From: Solea solea
Taxonomy: Eukaryota > Chordata > Actinopteri > Pleuronectiformes > Soleidae
Reading direction: 5' to 3'
Length of the DNA stretch: 64,000 nt
NCBI RefSeq assembly: GCF_958295425.1
Contig: NC_081141.1
Coordinates: forward strand, 14,355,204-14,419,203
The notes under the pieces are model-generated. The model was not told the DNA's origin. It was given only the letters and a program-made list of their open reading frames with translations, and searched no databases. The translations under genes and the position numbers were made by a program. This document shows positions 24,380-37,200 of the stretch, piece by piece. Every line of letters begins with the position of its first letter. The first letter of the stretch is position 1.

Positions 24380-24684
24380 CGAGAGAGAGGTAGGCTACTG
24401 TAAGTCGTTTCTAATAACCCGCTCCAAAGGGGCGGTATCTGAATGAGGGATAGAAAGAGCCGATGCGCGCATTTACGCATCAGTTAGTTGTCCGTGTAGG
24501 TGTCCACACAGCAGCTACCTCCTTTTTCGTAAATAGAACCATGTTGCAGTTGGATTTTATATAGAAAAAATAATCTGTTTCTGTATAATCCATAGCATAA
24601 TCCACTTCCAAGCACCATCCAAGTGAAGCATACACCAGTGGAGTGTATGCAAGTGTGTGGCGCAAGTGCAGTGAAGTTTCCGTC

Positions 24685-27600
24685 ATGGGAGCGCATGGAT
24701 GGAGCGCGACGCGTCTCGGGTTCATCGTTTGTGGATATCTTGCGCTTTTCTGCGCGGAAATTGTCGAAGCGGGCTGCGGGGAGAGGGAGAGGGAGAGGGA
24801 GAACTGCTGCACCGGCCGGAATAACGAGTGCTTTGAGTACAGCGAGAGAAAGACAGTGTGCTACTGTGACACCTACTGTCAGAAAACCAGAGACTGCTGC
24901 GAGGACTATCAGCGTGTGTGCCAAATATCTGGTGAGTTTCTTCTTCTCTTACTGAGAAATTAATTTCATACACTGTTGATGCTTTTGAATTATGACGGTT
25001 TGTCCGGCAGAGTTTGTGTCTCCTCGGTTGTCCAGTTGGAGACAGAGATGGCTGGCATTGAGGTGACACGGAGACAGTGAGACATACAACACATAGCTGT
25101 CTCGAGTGCACCCATAATGACTGTTTGTTTTAAGTGGTCAACAAGAGATGGCCATTGGAGGAACTTGCATGGTTATCCCAACTCTCCTGTCCACAGCTGC
25201 AGGTGGTGTGAATGTATTTTTGAGTTTGTAGGGTTGACCTTTGGCTTTAACATCAAAGCTTCAGATTGCACATCCTGAAGTTGTAGAAAAGTGGTGTGAG
25301 TGAAGTTTTTCACTAAAATGTGAAATAGGGTAACCTCTCGCCCATATCCCCCGGCTGCTGCTATATATGGATAAATGAGGGGATGGACACCATGGAAACC
25401 ACACTGCCAAAGATGGTCAGGATTTCAGTAGAGCAAAGATGAGACACACAGGAATCACTCGGAGCTATAACTAAAGCTCTTACTGTATGTTGAAACATCT
25501 CAAGTTCACGAGGGGGAGGAGGACGCCTTTGTAAAGTTGCACTCAGGGAGTTTTCCTCCTCTTAAGTGCACACTAACAAGCACCAGCAGGGACAATTCAA
25601 CCGGTCAAAGAGCGCTGAAAAATGCTGCAGCGGACCTAACATATAAACACATGTAGTACATACATAGTAAAAGCTGTTGTTTTAGAGGATAATTGTTTCT
25701 GTGTGACAACGTGAACATGTGGCTGCCTCGTCCAGACTTGAATAAACACTTTCAAGTGTGTACAAACATAGTCTGATGCAGGCTGTGTTGCACATTTAAA
25801 GACCTTACTGTTAGCTGAACCACCTGTTCGTCACTATTTAACTGAGTCATGCACTTCTCTGCACATTGTATTATTCATTTACCAATAATTATATATATAA
25901 CCAATATAAAAAATTACAACTGATCCCATGTAGCATGTAACTGCTTTTAATTCATGTTTTACACAACATGAATTAATTTTTTAGTTTGAACTACATAAAC
26001 CAATAAACAATACTCAACTGCATTGTTATATTTTGGCTACAATGCAGATTAGATGTGACTTGTAGACAAATAAAGGAAGTTAAACACTCATTATTATAGC
26101 GCTTCACTTGCAAATGTGAATGTTTCCATTTGAAATAGTCAAGTGTATTGTATTATGTTTATACTTTTTTTTTTAATCCACCAATCGACAGAGATGCATG
26201 TTCAGACAGCATTAATCGTGCAGCGGCCTGCTGGAGTGGATTCCAGCAGTCACATTATCCATCCCATGTGTCGACCAAGCTGAAACTGAACAGAATAGGC
26301 AGAGGACAGACCTCAGTGTCAGTGTTGAGTCATCACAGTGCTGCTCAACAGCAGCTGGTCTCTCACAGGTCAGTTAACAGCTGCCCGGTGCATCAGTTCA
26401 CTCATGTGCCAGACGAGGATTTTTAACACTGTGGTCCTCACTGTGTCACTGACTTTTTTTCTTTATTTATCCTGGAAGTATACATTGAGATTAATAATCT
26501 ATTTTCCAAGGATGTCTTGACCAAAATAAGCAACAGCACATTTTGCATAAATAAAACAGGCAATTAAAACATGGAACAAGGATGATGCCGGTAAAATATA
26601 ATTTCTTACAAGCATGAACACAATTTTAGCGTTAAGACGTTAAAACTTTATACGAATAAAACATTGAGATATTATGGTCCTACACGGCTAGATGTTACAG
26701 GTGCAAGTACTAGTGACTAAAAGCCCAGACAATTTATGGTCATTTACGTGTCAGTGGGTGAAAAGAACTTATATAAAAATATATATTATTCATATAGCAT
26801 TCTTTGATAAAGATGTTACTTAAAACAAACATCATGTCATGTTAACCATGACATTGACCCCCATATGGACCAGTGAGCCCTGAGTGACAGTGAGCAAAGC
26901 ACCTTTACAGTATAAACACATCATGTATCGTGAGGCCATCAAAGCACCTCTGTATTTATTCACCCTCATTCAGTCTCAGACTTTACCTGATCCTGATCCC
27001 GATCCTGTTCCTGCGGGTCTGTAATGTTGTGAGGGGACTGTCTGTGTACCGTCTGTCACAGTCTGTAATTAACTTGCTGCAGCTGCAGACAGGCACAGTG
27101 TTTGGCGTGGGTTGACATCAGAGGTGAGACAGAGAGCACATCGGGCTGTTTGTACCACTTGGTCCCAAACACTTAAGACTCTTCAGGATGTGATACCGTT
27201 CTCTGCAGGGATGCTTTTAAGTGAAGGATTTGGCAGGCCTGTTTGCTGTCTGTGTGTAAAGACTGTGGAGGATGCTCCAGCATGAACACAACAAGAGACA
27301 CATGTCAGATGGTGCTGCGCTTCACAGCTGGGAGGTGTCAACTAAAAACAAGTGGAGATTCCAGTGGAATATTTTCAAGGAAAAAAAAAATCCTCCCCAC
27401 ATAATTTAAGGTATAAAGAATTCCACATGTTTTTGCATCCATGTTGCACACTGATGATTTTCAATCATCTAGATAAACAGTTTGTGCGCTCATGTTGACC
27501 AATCACTGGGTTCATTTTGTGTCTAAACTATTCCAGGTGAACACAAACCTCTGGGTTGTTTCCCACAGTGTCCACATAAAAATCATTTCAAAATCTAAAT

Positions 27601-30600
27601 TAAATTAAATCATTACATATCCTTTACTTTTGTAATTGCAGTAATGGAAAATATGCTTGTGGTGTTTATGTTTGGCCTGACAAAGATCCACGGAGGTCCA
27701 AGGAAATTGACTGATGTTTCTCCTCAATGTGTTTTACTTTTCATAATTTCTATTTGGCTCACTGAAGGTTGTTAAAAAGGCATTCTGGGAATTACAGGAA
27801 ATGACAGTGAAGGGGGAGGTCAGAATCAGATAAGACAAATAATACTGGATGGTGTTAGTAATCCATGTTGGGAAGTTAAAAATACATCACATCATTTTCA
27901 TCTCTGCTTCACGTTAAGTCTTTAATTGCCTCTCCTCCGCATAGACGCCTCCCCAGCTCCTCACCCTGCTCGTGCTGTGGAGTCTGGTAATTCTCATATG
28001 AGCATGATGACATATTGCAGCCTCTGCCTGTGTTACACCTGGGGTTTACCCATCATTCATTTCTCTCTCCGGCAGGCTCTTCTGCTTCTCCCCCCTTTCC
28101 TCTGGTGCACTGTATGTTGTCATGCCACGGTGTTTACTTCTGTCCATCTTCCTTCACTCCCTGTTTTTCTTCTTTGCTTCCCACATGTCCTCTAACCTGA
28201 ACCTCTATGAGGAGTGAATGTTTTTGCCAAGCTTGGCTGAAATGAGCCAGCTGCAGGAGAATTCTAACATCAAGTTAGATGCTTTCGTCGAGTCCGTTTA
28301 CTGGGTTTGTGTGTCGTGTCTGTAGTTATGTGAAATCCTTAAGCTATAATAAAATGTTAGAAAGCCATGCAACAAAAAGGGTCTTGAAATGAACCATTTT
28401 AATTAGTTGGTTTGTTTGGCTCCTCTTTTCTAGGTGTCTGCAGGAAACATTTATGTGCAAACCTGTTATTGGGGCTTCGTCCTATGTCCTTCAACCCTGC
28501 TTACGGGCTCATAGTTCGCCCTTGTGTTGCCAAACATTATGAGGCTTGTCTGATGGGACCAGAGCCCGCGTCCCCTATCGTCAGGCAGGGAGGATGTGGG
28601 GGTTTGTGGGGTGCACTGGTCCTGTAGAACAGCTAGACATCTGGGTCCCATCATAGAGGAGGTGGAGGGTTAGACGGAGGGGGAGGGAAAGTGAAAAGCA
28701 GGTCCAAAAAAAGGAGACAGATGGAGGAGAAGGAACAAGGAAGAGTGTGGGACAAAGTGATAAAGGGAGAAGAAAGATAAAGCCAATTGGGTGGGCTGGA
28801 CTGATACCTCTTTTGTTATGAAACCCTTAAATGGAGGCAGAAAAAAAAAAAGCAAAGGAAAGTAAATCAGAAAAGCTAGATTGTGGTCTATTATCTGACT
28901 GCAACAAGTGTGACTGGAGACTGGCCGACATGTCGGCAGATAATAGCACTGATGTTGGATACACGCTATACACTGCTGTGTTTCAGTTGGTGGTGTTTGT
29001 CTGTCTGACACGCTGCCAGCTGCCATGGATATTTGCCTTGTTTCCACAAACTCGGTTCAAGCCAAGTCTTGTTACTCTCAACTGTGTTTGTAGGACCCTT
29101 TCATTGATAGAAAAAAACAAAACGGATTTATAAAATGCATTTTCAGCAACTTTAAAGCTGCAGGGCATTACTTTAGGTTATTTCTCTTGTTAATGTTAAT
29201 AATCTGCCTCTGTTTAGTCTTCATAAATAAAACATTTTTAACATAAAAGAGATTCTGTCAAGATGTACTGTCAGACCTTTGTGTGTCTACAGCGGTAGTC
29301 TAGCAGGGGTAGGAAGAGACAAGAGGTTTACCTCATTCGACAACGGATTGAATGCAACATTTGTTTATATTTAAAAGTTACACACGACATATTTCAGTGG
29401 ACCACGTTTTTCAAAGATAACTTTTTGAGTCTTTTGAGTTAAAAGTTTTTAAATACTAGAAAACTAGAGAACGTTTAAGTATATCAGCTCATTGAAAAAA
29501 CAAAAAATCAACTTGCTGACGATGACGACCATTTGTTTCCTGTGTGAGGGTCAGAGGTCAGAGGTGGTGGTGCTTGGGGACTTTCTCGTCACCGGTGGAA
29601 ACAGGGGACAGCAGTGGTTGTAAGCTGTGCGGGTCAGGTTGTGTCAGACTGTCAGCAGGGCTATCATGTGGTACAAGAAACAGAGCTGTGGACCACCACA
29701 GTGTGGTAATTACCTTGTGACCTGCGGTTGGGGGGCGGGGCAACAGACTTCCAGACAGAGCCTGAGACCTGTCTGTGTGTTTGTCCATCATAGACTTGTT
29801 TTGTTTCCTTGCTTCACCCTCAACAAAAACAATCACTTCTTCAGCACTCAGTGTTTGTGATGTATGTGTTAATTGGGCTCCAACAGGAGATGAATAAGCC
29901 AATAAATTAATGGGTGAAATAAATAAGCAATTGCCAAAGCATTCAGGCTTCTTGAGGGTCAAAAGTGTGTCTGCTTTAGAGCAACAGCTGAGAATTATCA
30001 CACGACAAGAGGAAACGACTGTAAAAACATTGTATATTAAATTTGTATATTGTATATTAAACATCCATCAAAAAAAAAGTGTACAAGACTGAGGTGGAGA
30101 AAGGGCTCGATCACTTTGGCTGAAACTCCCTGTTTTGCTTCTTGGTCCAGGAGAAACTTATTCACACTGTCATCAACTTCTTCTTCGCTTTCAGCTGTGT
30201 ATATTTTAATGTGTCTCCATTGCAGACCTTCTTTTTTGTCTCCTCTGGTTGAGATGATCATGAGAGGGTAGCAATGCTTTTTAGAACCACTATGGATCAG
30301 TACTTCTGACACTTAACATCTAGCTGCTCTCTGCTCACTCTGCTGGCATCCCACGTATCAAAAGAGCTGCATCACTGGGTGGCATTATCGTTTTCTGTGA
30401 AACGAATATAGTTTTTCAAGTTTCCTTAATCTCTGGTGTCTTACGTACTTCACCTTTCACGTTATGTTTTCATCTTCCATACTCGGTTCTTCCCACTGCG
30501 AGCACGAAAACAGCAGCATAGAAGCTACTCCCATGGACGTCAGAGGATGTAGGAGAGGGAAGGAAACGGGCACAAGGATAAGCAGAGGAGAGAGGAGGAG

Positions 30601-31160
30601 AGAGGAGGAAGCACTGTAGATATGGTTGTGGTGTCTAATTCGATCACGCCCCTCGGTGTTCTTCCAAGAAACTTCATGTCACTCTTCACAGAGGAATGTG
30701 TACGTCTGTGTATTTTAGGGTGATGACTGAAGATGGAACGAGCCCAAGTGGGTGGGTTTATCTGACAGAAGATGTTTTTGATGTGTGTGTGTGAGAGAGT
30801 GTGTCTGTGTGTGTGTGTGGACTTCTCTGGCATAAACCCTGACCTAGTCAGGACCAGTCGTCCATGAGGACTGAATTTTAATGAATGGAAGCCAGTGCAG
30901 TGTCCTCGGAAGAATATCCGCATAAACCTGTGTGTGTGCACGTGCATGCGTGAGTGTGTGCGTGTGGTGATCTGGGAAAGGCAAGTGTCAGGTGGGCAGC
31001 ACTAATGTGTAGGAATGCAAAGATTCCACAGTGGCTTTGTGGATCGGCTGTGTCACTGAGACGCCCCCCCCCCCCCCCCCCCCCCCCCCCCGACATCCCA
31101 CCAGGACCATGGGAATAAACCGAACAGGCGATACCTTGAATGCTCTCTCTTTTTCCCCTG

Positions 31161-31206
<46 letters not shown>

Positions 31207-34200
31207 TACTGTACTTATTGACTTGTAGCGTTGTTATGAAGAGAGAATGTAGTTCATTGTTTGGGAGTAGTGGATTATGTTATGACATACAGTATAAAAT
31301 CCTCCACCTCATTTCAAGCTGCGTGCACCTGCTCCCATTGTCTGCGGTGAAGAAATATGAAGTTGCCCACCACTAATCTAATTTCCTGTGGTGTGGTGTG
31401 ATGTGTGAGCCTCAGTGCATTTCCCCTCCTTTTTACTTTAATCTGGGCGCACTTCCTTCCTAAAACCATGCTGTTAAATGTTCGCCACTATTAAATCTGT
31501 GTGTCGGACAAGACTTGATTACTGCTGGGGACTCCTGGCTTTGATCAGAGCAGCAATCTCTGTAATACTGCTTCCTTTTAGCCTGATGTAATTGCCATGC
31601 AGTGCCCACTTAACGGGAAGCTTGATTGCTGCCTCTGCCACTGCTGCTGCTGCTGCTGCTGCTGCTGTGTTTATGTGTTTGTGTTGTATTTAGAGGCAGA
31701 ACAGGATACAGAAGTAAGACCTTTATTTAAACTGCACCCCCCCACTCATATGACCTGGGTCACAGACATCCTGAGTCTGGGGTTTGGTTGATCTGCCATT
31801 CGTGGATGGTAATGACCCAGTCCTTTGACACCCACTTACCTGAGTATAAATGCACAGTGCAGTGTTGTGCAAGTCTGTATGTGGGCGTGTGCTTTAAGTC
31901 ACACTTTCAGTCATGCAGTAAGACGCAGCAGGACTGATTAGGGGGAAAATGACCAAGATAACGCAGCTGGGAAAAGCTTGTCAGGCTCATAAACATGATC
32001 TTTTCGCATACACTCAGCATTAACAAGTCACATCTTTTTACATGCCTGTAGACAGACTGCATTCAAAACAGACCTCAGCTCTCAGTCCAGAATAACCAAG
32101 TTTGAAAACATCACCTTCACCTTAACTCTACCAAAGGGTTTTGGCCTTTTTATACTGTTTTCAAGTTTGTTTTTAAATGAATTATTTGAATTACTTATAA
32201 GCACTAAATGGTCTTGCAAAGCATATTTGCAGACTTTTATGCCAGTATAATCCTGTTTGTACCTCCTCTGACACAAGCCAAAAATTGTGTGCGTGTTGTA
32301 TTCTTATTCTTATTATTCTTCAAATATGGTGCATCCTCTGTGGGAAAATGTCCTTTAAACTTTTATGTCATGTCATTTTGTTGTAATTTTTTTTGTCTGT
32401 ACATGTTTCTGCTGCAGTTTATAAAAAAAAAAACCAAAAAACTTAAATTGATCTCTGTATTTTCCTGCTTCCCTAGCAGCCATTGACTGTGTGGTTGGAT
32501 CCTGGGGCCCTTGGTCGTCCTGTTCAGCTCCATGTGGAGTTGGCAGCAAAGAAAGGAGTCGTCAAGTGTCTGTTCCCCCAAGAAACGGCGGCACACCCTG
32601 TCTAGACCTGAAACAGCGGCGAGGATGCTTTGGAAACAATGTCATATGCAGCACTGCGAAAGGTCAGCACGTCTCTTTTATAAATGTGTACAGGAACAGA
32701 CTCCTGCGATCAACACTGTTACAATTATGGTGTTTTAGTATTCTCTTGGGTAAGTCTGTGCCCTGAGTGTTGACCGTGTTACTGTAAGCAAACACAATTG
32801 CACACATCTGTTCTGCAGCCTTATCTCCAACTGCAGTATATGTTATGCTTCACACAAGAACACAAATTAAAATACTTTTCATAGTCAATATAGAAAACAA
32901 CATCACACACAAGACAAAACAAAGAGCAACTGTGCGACTTGGGTTTATGGATGGCAGACTAATCTGTCTTTCACCCACTTCACACATTAAAACAAGTCGT
33001 CCATAATTAATGACATAAACGTGTTGTGACAGTCAAGGGCAGTAACTGAGCCAATGTAAACTGTTGGTTTCAAGAGCATGTTATAAAGTGGTTAATGCCT
33101 TTGTTGCCTGTCTGTGTTTGCAATTTTGGTTCGTGTTAAGCCATTATTTTTAAATTGGCGCTTTCCCAGATTGCAGACGGTAAACAGTTCCACATTTTGG
33201 CACCTTTAATTGACAACACACACTGTCCAAAAGTGGCGTGCCCGTATTTCTGTTTCTCTCTGACGCCAACTCTGAAAGTGACTATAAATAAGCCTACTTC
33301 ACAGTTGATTTACAAAGTCAGTAAACTTTTTAAATATAATACACCTATGTGGTGTACTATATTTTACAAAAAAAAAAGTATCCTGAGGCTTCAAACTGAG
33401 AGTTCAAATTCTTATGAGTGACATCACTACATGTTGCCCCTTGGGTGTCCCTGGCTGAAGTCCCCTCTGGTAGTGGCCCTGGTTATTGTTCCTTTGTAAG
33501 TTTTAGCTTGATATACTGTAGCTGCTTAATGGGTGTAGTGCAAGTCCATTTAGTAGTTTATATATTAGATATTATTCATGTAGTGACTAATCAGTCCTGA
33601 TTTAAGCAACTCCACTGGGTGCGGGTGAAGACCTGTTTTGATGGATGTCCGGGCAAACTTGGTCTTTGGGTTGAATTCCCTTTGCTTATTGGTAATTTGT
33701 TTCAGGGTGGATACACTCGGGATGCAATTATTTCTAAACTTATATAGCGGTAACAACCGTGCAATCTCCCCGTCACTCATATGTGATCAGTGAACCCAAT
33801 GCAGCTGCCATTATAAAGACTCAGCCACTCCATGTGCACATCACCATAAGAAGCAAGACCTGGTAATCAAGATAAATGATCAGATTGGCTCCTACGATTA
33901 ATATTAGTATTATCTGATGCTTTCCTGTAAATGATATTACTTTTTTTTTTAACCCTTCTGTCTATACTCCTGACTTCCAGAGGTGGCAAAGATCCTACCT
34001 GATTCTTTCAAGAGGAACTTCAAAGACCCCTGGAGACGACCACACATGCTGATGAAGGAGGAGAAGGCCAGGTAAGGCCTCTATTATCAGACTGCAAACA
34101 AACACACAGGACTTACTGCTGACCCGGCTCACTTTGATTTCCTCTCTACAACTGGCTTTCATGTGCAATCAGTGCTGAGAGGGATGTAATTACACATGAA

Positions 34201-37200
34201 CTGGGTGAAGTGTTAAATGATGACGTGTCCGGTTCTGTGATTTTGTGACAACAATAATGTCATCCATGAAAAATGTGGGAAATATACAAGCTCAGTATTT
34301 AAAAAAACAAAACAAAAAAACCCACATTTGATGTGAGCATTAAAAACACAGCTTGAACTCATGGTAATAAAATAGTGAAAACAAAGAGATTATTTCAGGT
34401 GTTAGAAAACAAATCCTGTGTATTAAACCTGTGTAATTCCAACTGCAAAGCTTAATTCCACGTTAAGCCTCTGTGAATCGGCCGGATTTTATTCTCGGTT
34501 CATGTACGTTTCTCTGCTGTTTTTCATGTAGTTTCAAAGGTCAGTGCAAGATCAACTTTGTGCTCTAAAAGATTAGAGAATACCAGGGCCAAGGTTCCCA
34601 TTGCACACAGAGCCAGGCAGTTGCTTTGTCTGTGTAACGTGAACGCTGTCACTGAATATTTACATCATGAAATGACCTTTACTGATAAGACACCCATAAT
34701 TCATGTAAAAGGTACACCCTTCCTGCGGTACATGTTGCCTTTGATCTGTGCTGCTGGAAGATGTTCCCACAAGTGGAAAAATCAGAGAGCAGGGGAATAA
34801 AGTCAAGCTTGGATCCCTGACAGCACTTTCACACTGATTAAAAGTGACATTCGAAACCTTTGTTTTGACTGGAACATAAAGCACGAGGGAACGAGAGGCA
34901 CATTACTCATAAATGTGAGAAATCTGGACATCTGGTGCATTGATTGATAGGCCGCTGTGTTCCCATGAAAATGGACCCAGGAAATGACATGAAATGATAA
35001 TCAGAGCAGTCATTATCTGAGTGCAATTATCCGAAGATATACCTGCAGGTTATCATACAGGATTAAGACAGACCTGTCAGGATTCTTAGAAAAGACATTA
35101 CATCCTCCAGGGTTTTTATAGAATTATAAGTTAACAGATTTTTGCAGCATGGACATGTTAAAGTCTATTAGAGAAAAGGAAAAAAAGCAAGTGAACCCAC
35201 TTTCAACAATTACGCCACAATTATACCACACACCTGTGTCTTTAATTTACTCTTCCTTCTCCACCTCACGTCTTCCTTACATTTGAATTCACACTCTTGG
35301 AGCAAAATTGTATGAACTTCTGGTTGGATCATAGACAGAAGGTTAAAATACTCTCCAGAGAACACAGTGATCGGGAAAACAATACTTTATCATTGTTTCC
35401 ACTTTCCACTCAGACTGTGCTGATCCTGCGACACACAGCAGGTGACCGTGACATTACCGGATCAGATTGAACAACAAGTTGATTTGTCTTTCTGTCTGGT
35501 TATAATCTCAGCCATGTGCACCTTGCTGGGATAGATCACCCCTTGGCTTTGATCAGTCAAGCCAAGTTAGACTGATTTAGTTGGACCGGTTTAAGAGAAC
35601 CTGGCCTGTTATAGGCATATGTGAGTGAATGATTGATATAACACAACAACACAGACTATCAGCATGCTGGTCCAGGCCTTGGTTCTTTATTTCCAACGCA
35701 TGTGCAACATTTGCAATGACAAACACATACATTTACATCTCGTCACATGTTTGAAAAGGAGTAGGCAGAAATTTAAATTTAAACTTATATGTACTTATAC
35801 CCCATCCTATTACACACAACTTAATTCATACACTACTCCCATCACCACATATTTAAATATTAATATTAATGTTCTCAGTACAACAAAAGAAAAAGTCTGG
35901 CTTTAAACACGACCATTCCCATTACCGTCCTGGATTAAAGTGCTGTTTTTCATCCTTACGTTTATTGAAAACTGATTTTGACATGCAGATTTCAAATGTA
36001 ATAAAAAACAGAGTGAAATATTACTAACATCTTTCCTGTCTTCTCACTGTGCTTGCAGTTACTGTGTGTACCTGCGGCTGAAACAGGCCAGTGCAGCATG
36101 CAAACTCAAACTGTGGAGTGCTCAGCTGGTCAGAGAGAGGCTGATCTGTGCTGAATGTCAAGGTGACGCCATGTCAAAGTCAGACCGCTGTGGAGGTGAA
36201 GGCCTGGAAGGCACCAGGTAAAACTACCAGCAACAAGCCGACAGTATGAAGATACAGTATGATCATCAGAGTTTGGAGTAGTAGACTGGCAGACTGGCTT
36301 GAAACAAAATAGAACAAGTTCAAGGGTATGTTTATGAAAGAACGGAAACAACTTCATCTTATGAGGAGATTAACCCTGGACAATCACAACTTGAGCTAAG
36401 TTAAAAAAAATGAAAAATAAAACATACCGTTCAACATCAATTGGAGCAGAGCCATAAAAAGAACATAATTTTTTGGTCTGACTTTGGACAATATGGAAAA
36501 TAGTCCTCCCCAATGCAAGGTTATTATAGTTAATGAAAAGAAAAATTGAAAAAAACAACAACATTTTCGTTAATGGAAATAAAAATATAAACCTGCGTTA
36601 AAAAGCCTCCGGTAACTTACTGTTACTGAATTGTGTGTTTATAAAACTAACTAAAATTGTAGCAAAACGTGCTCAATTTTCGTCTCTGTAAATTCATTTC
36701 ATACATAATCCTTTTGCGTTCATATGAAGTATATTTATTTTTTCTATGATGGCAATTATGAAAGTTTTTTATTTATTACCACCTTTTTTTATCTTGCACA
36801 TGGCAAAACTAAAAAACTAAGCATTTACAAAAAATAAAAACAAACAAAAAACAAATTAAAACTAACTCATTTTAAAAACAAAAAGTCAAAACGAAATAAA
36901 AAACTAAAACTAATGAAAAATAACCTTGCCCCAAAGCTGGAGTGGCCTTTTAACATGCATCATTCCACTTCATTATCTCACAAAATAAAAATGTCTTGCA
37001 TCAGAATAATGACAAACATGTTGTTTTTCTATGTAAAAAAAATGTTTTTTCCCTCTGTTGCAGTGTCACGTAGCCTGATACCGTTTGTTTTGTCCACAGA
37101 ACGTTCTGGACGGCAGCTTCAGTCCCAGGCTGTCATGGTTCCTGGGTACGAGAGTCGTCTTCAGAGAGCTGCCACTGTCCTCCCTACTCTTTGCTCTTTG

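Larger units (their letters stand above)
22501..24684. other. slc25a1-sbspon spacer
   Basis: The spacer contains a dispersed repeat (23127-23444), a CpG-containing block without a gene call (about 23930-24200), and a (GA)n run (24343-24377) ahead of the sbspon-like start codon. No tRNA or other RNA gene was seen. Confidence 0.5.
24932..32479 (+). other. sbspon-like intron 1 (7.5 kb)
   Basis: This long intron holds a purine-rich tract (28656-28790), a second purine-rich stretch (30545-30612), a repeat near 30.8 kb, a 28-base C-run, and (AC)n and (CTG)n microsatellites. Open frames, for example 28831-29133 and 29558-30064, show no known domain or splice logic. A tandem TAG-CAG acceptor closes the intron. 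Confidence 0.6.

Noticed and set aside
24643..24684. Upstream in-frame ATG of the sbspon-like gene (MYASVWRKC...).
   Set aside because: It would put 14 charged or polar residues ahead of the signal peptide; the ATG at 24685 is better placed. It remains a minor alternative.
24484..24924. 146-codon minus-strand open frame.
   Set aside because: It is an antisense shadow of the somatomedin-B exon, with low-complexity runs from the GAGAGG repeat.
29558..30064. 168-codon minus-strand open frame in sbspon intron 1.
   Set aside because: No recognisable domain or motif; mixed low-complexity composition in intronic DNA.
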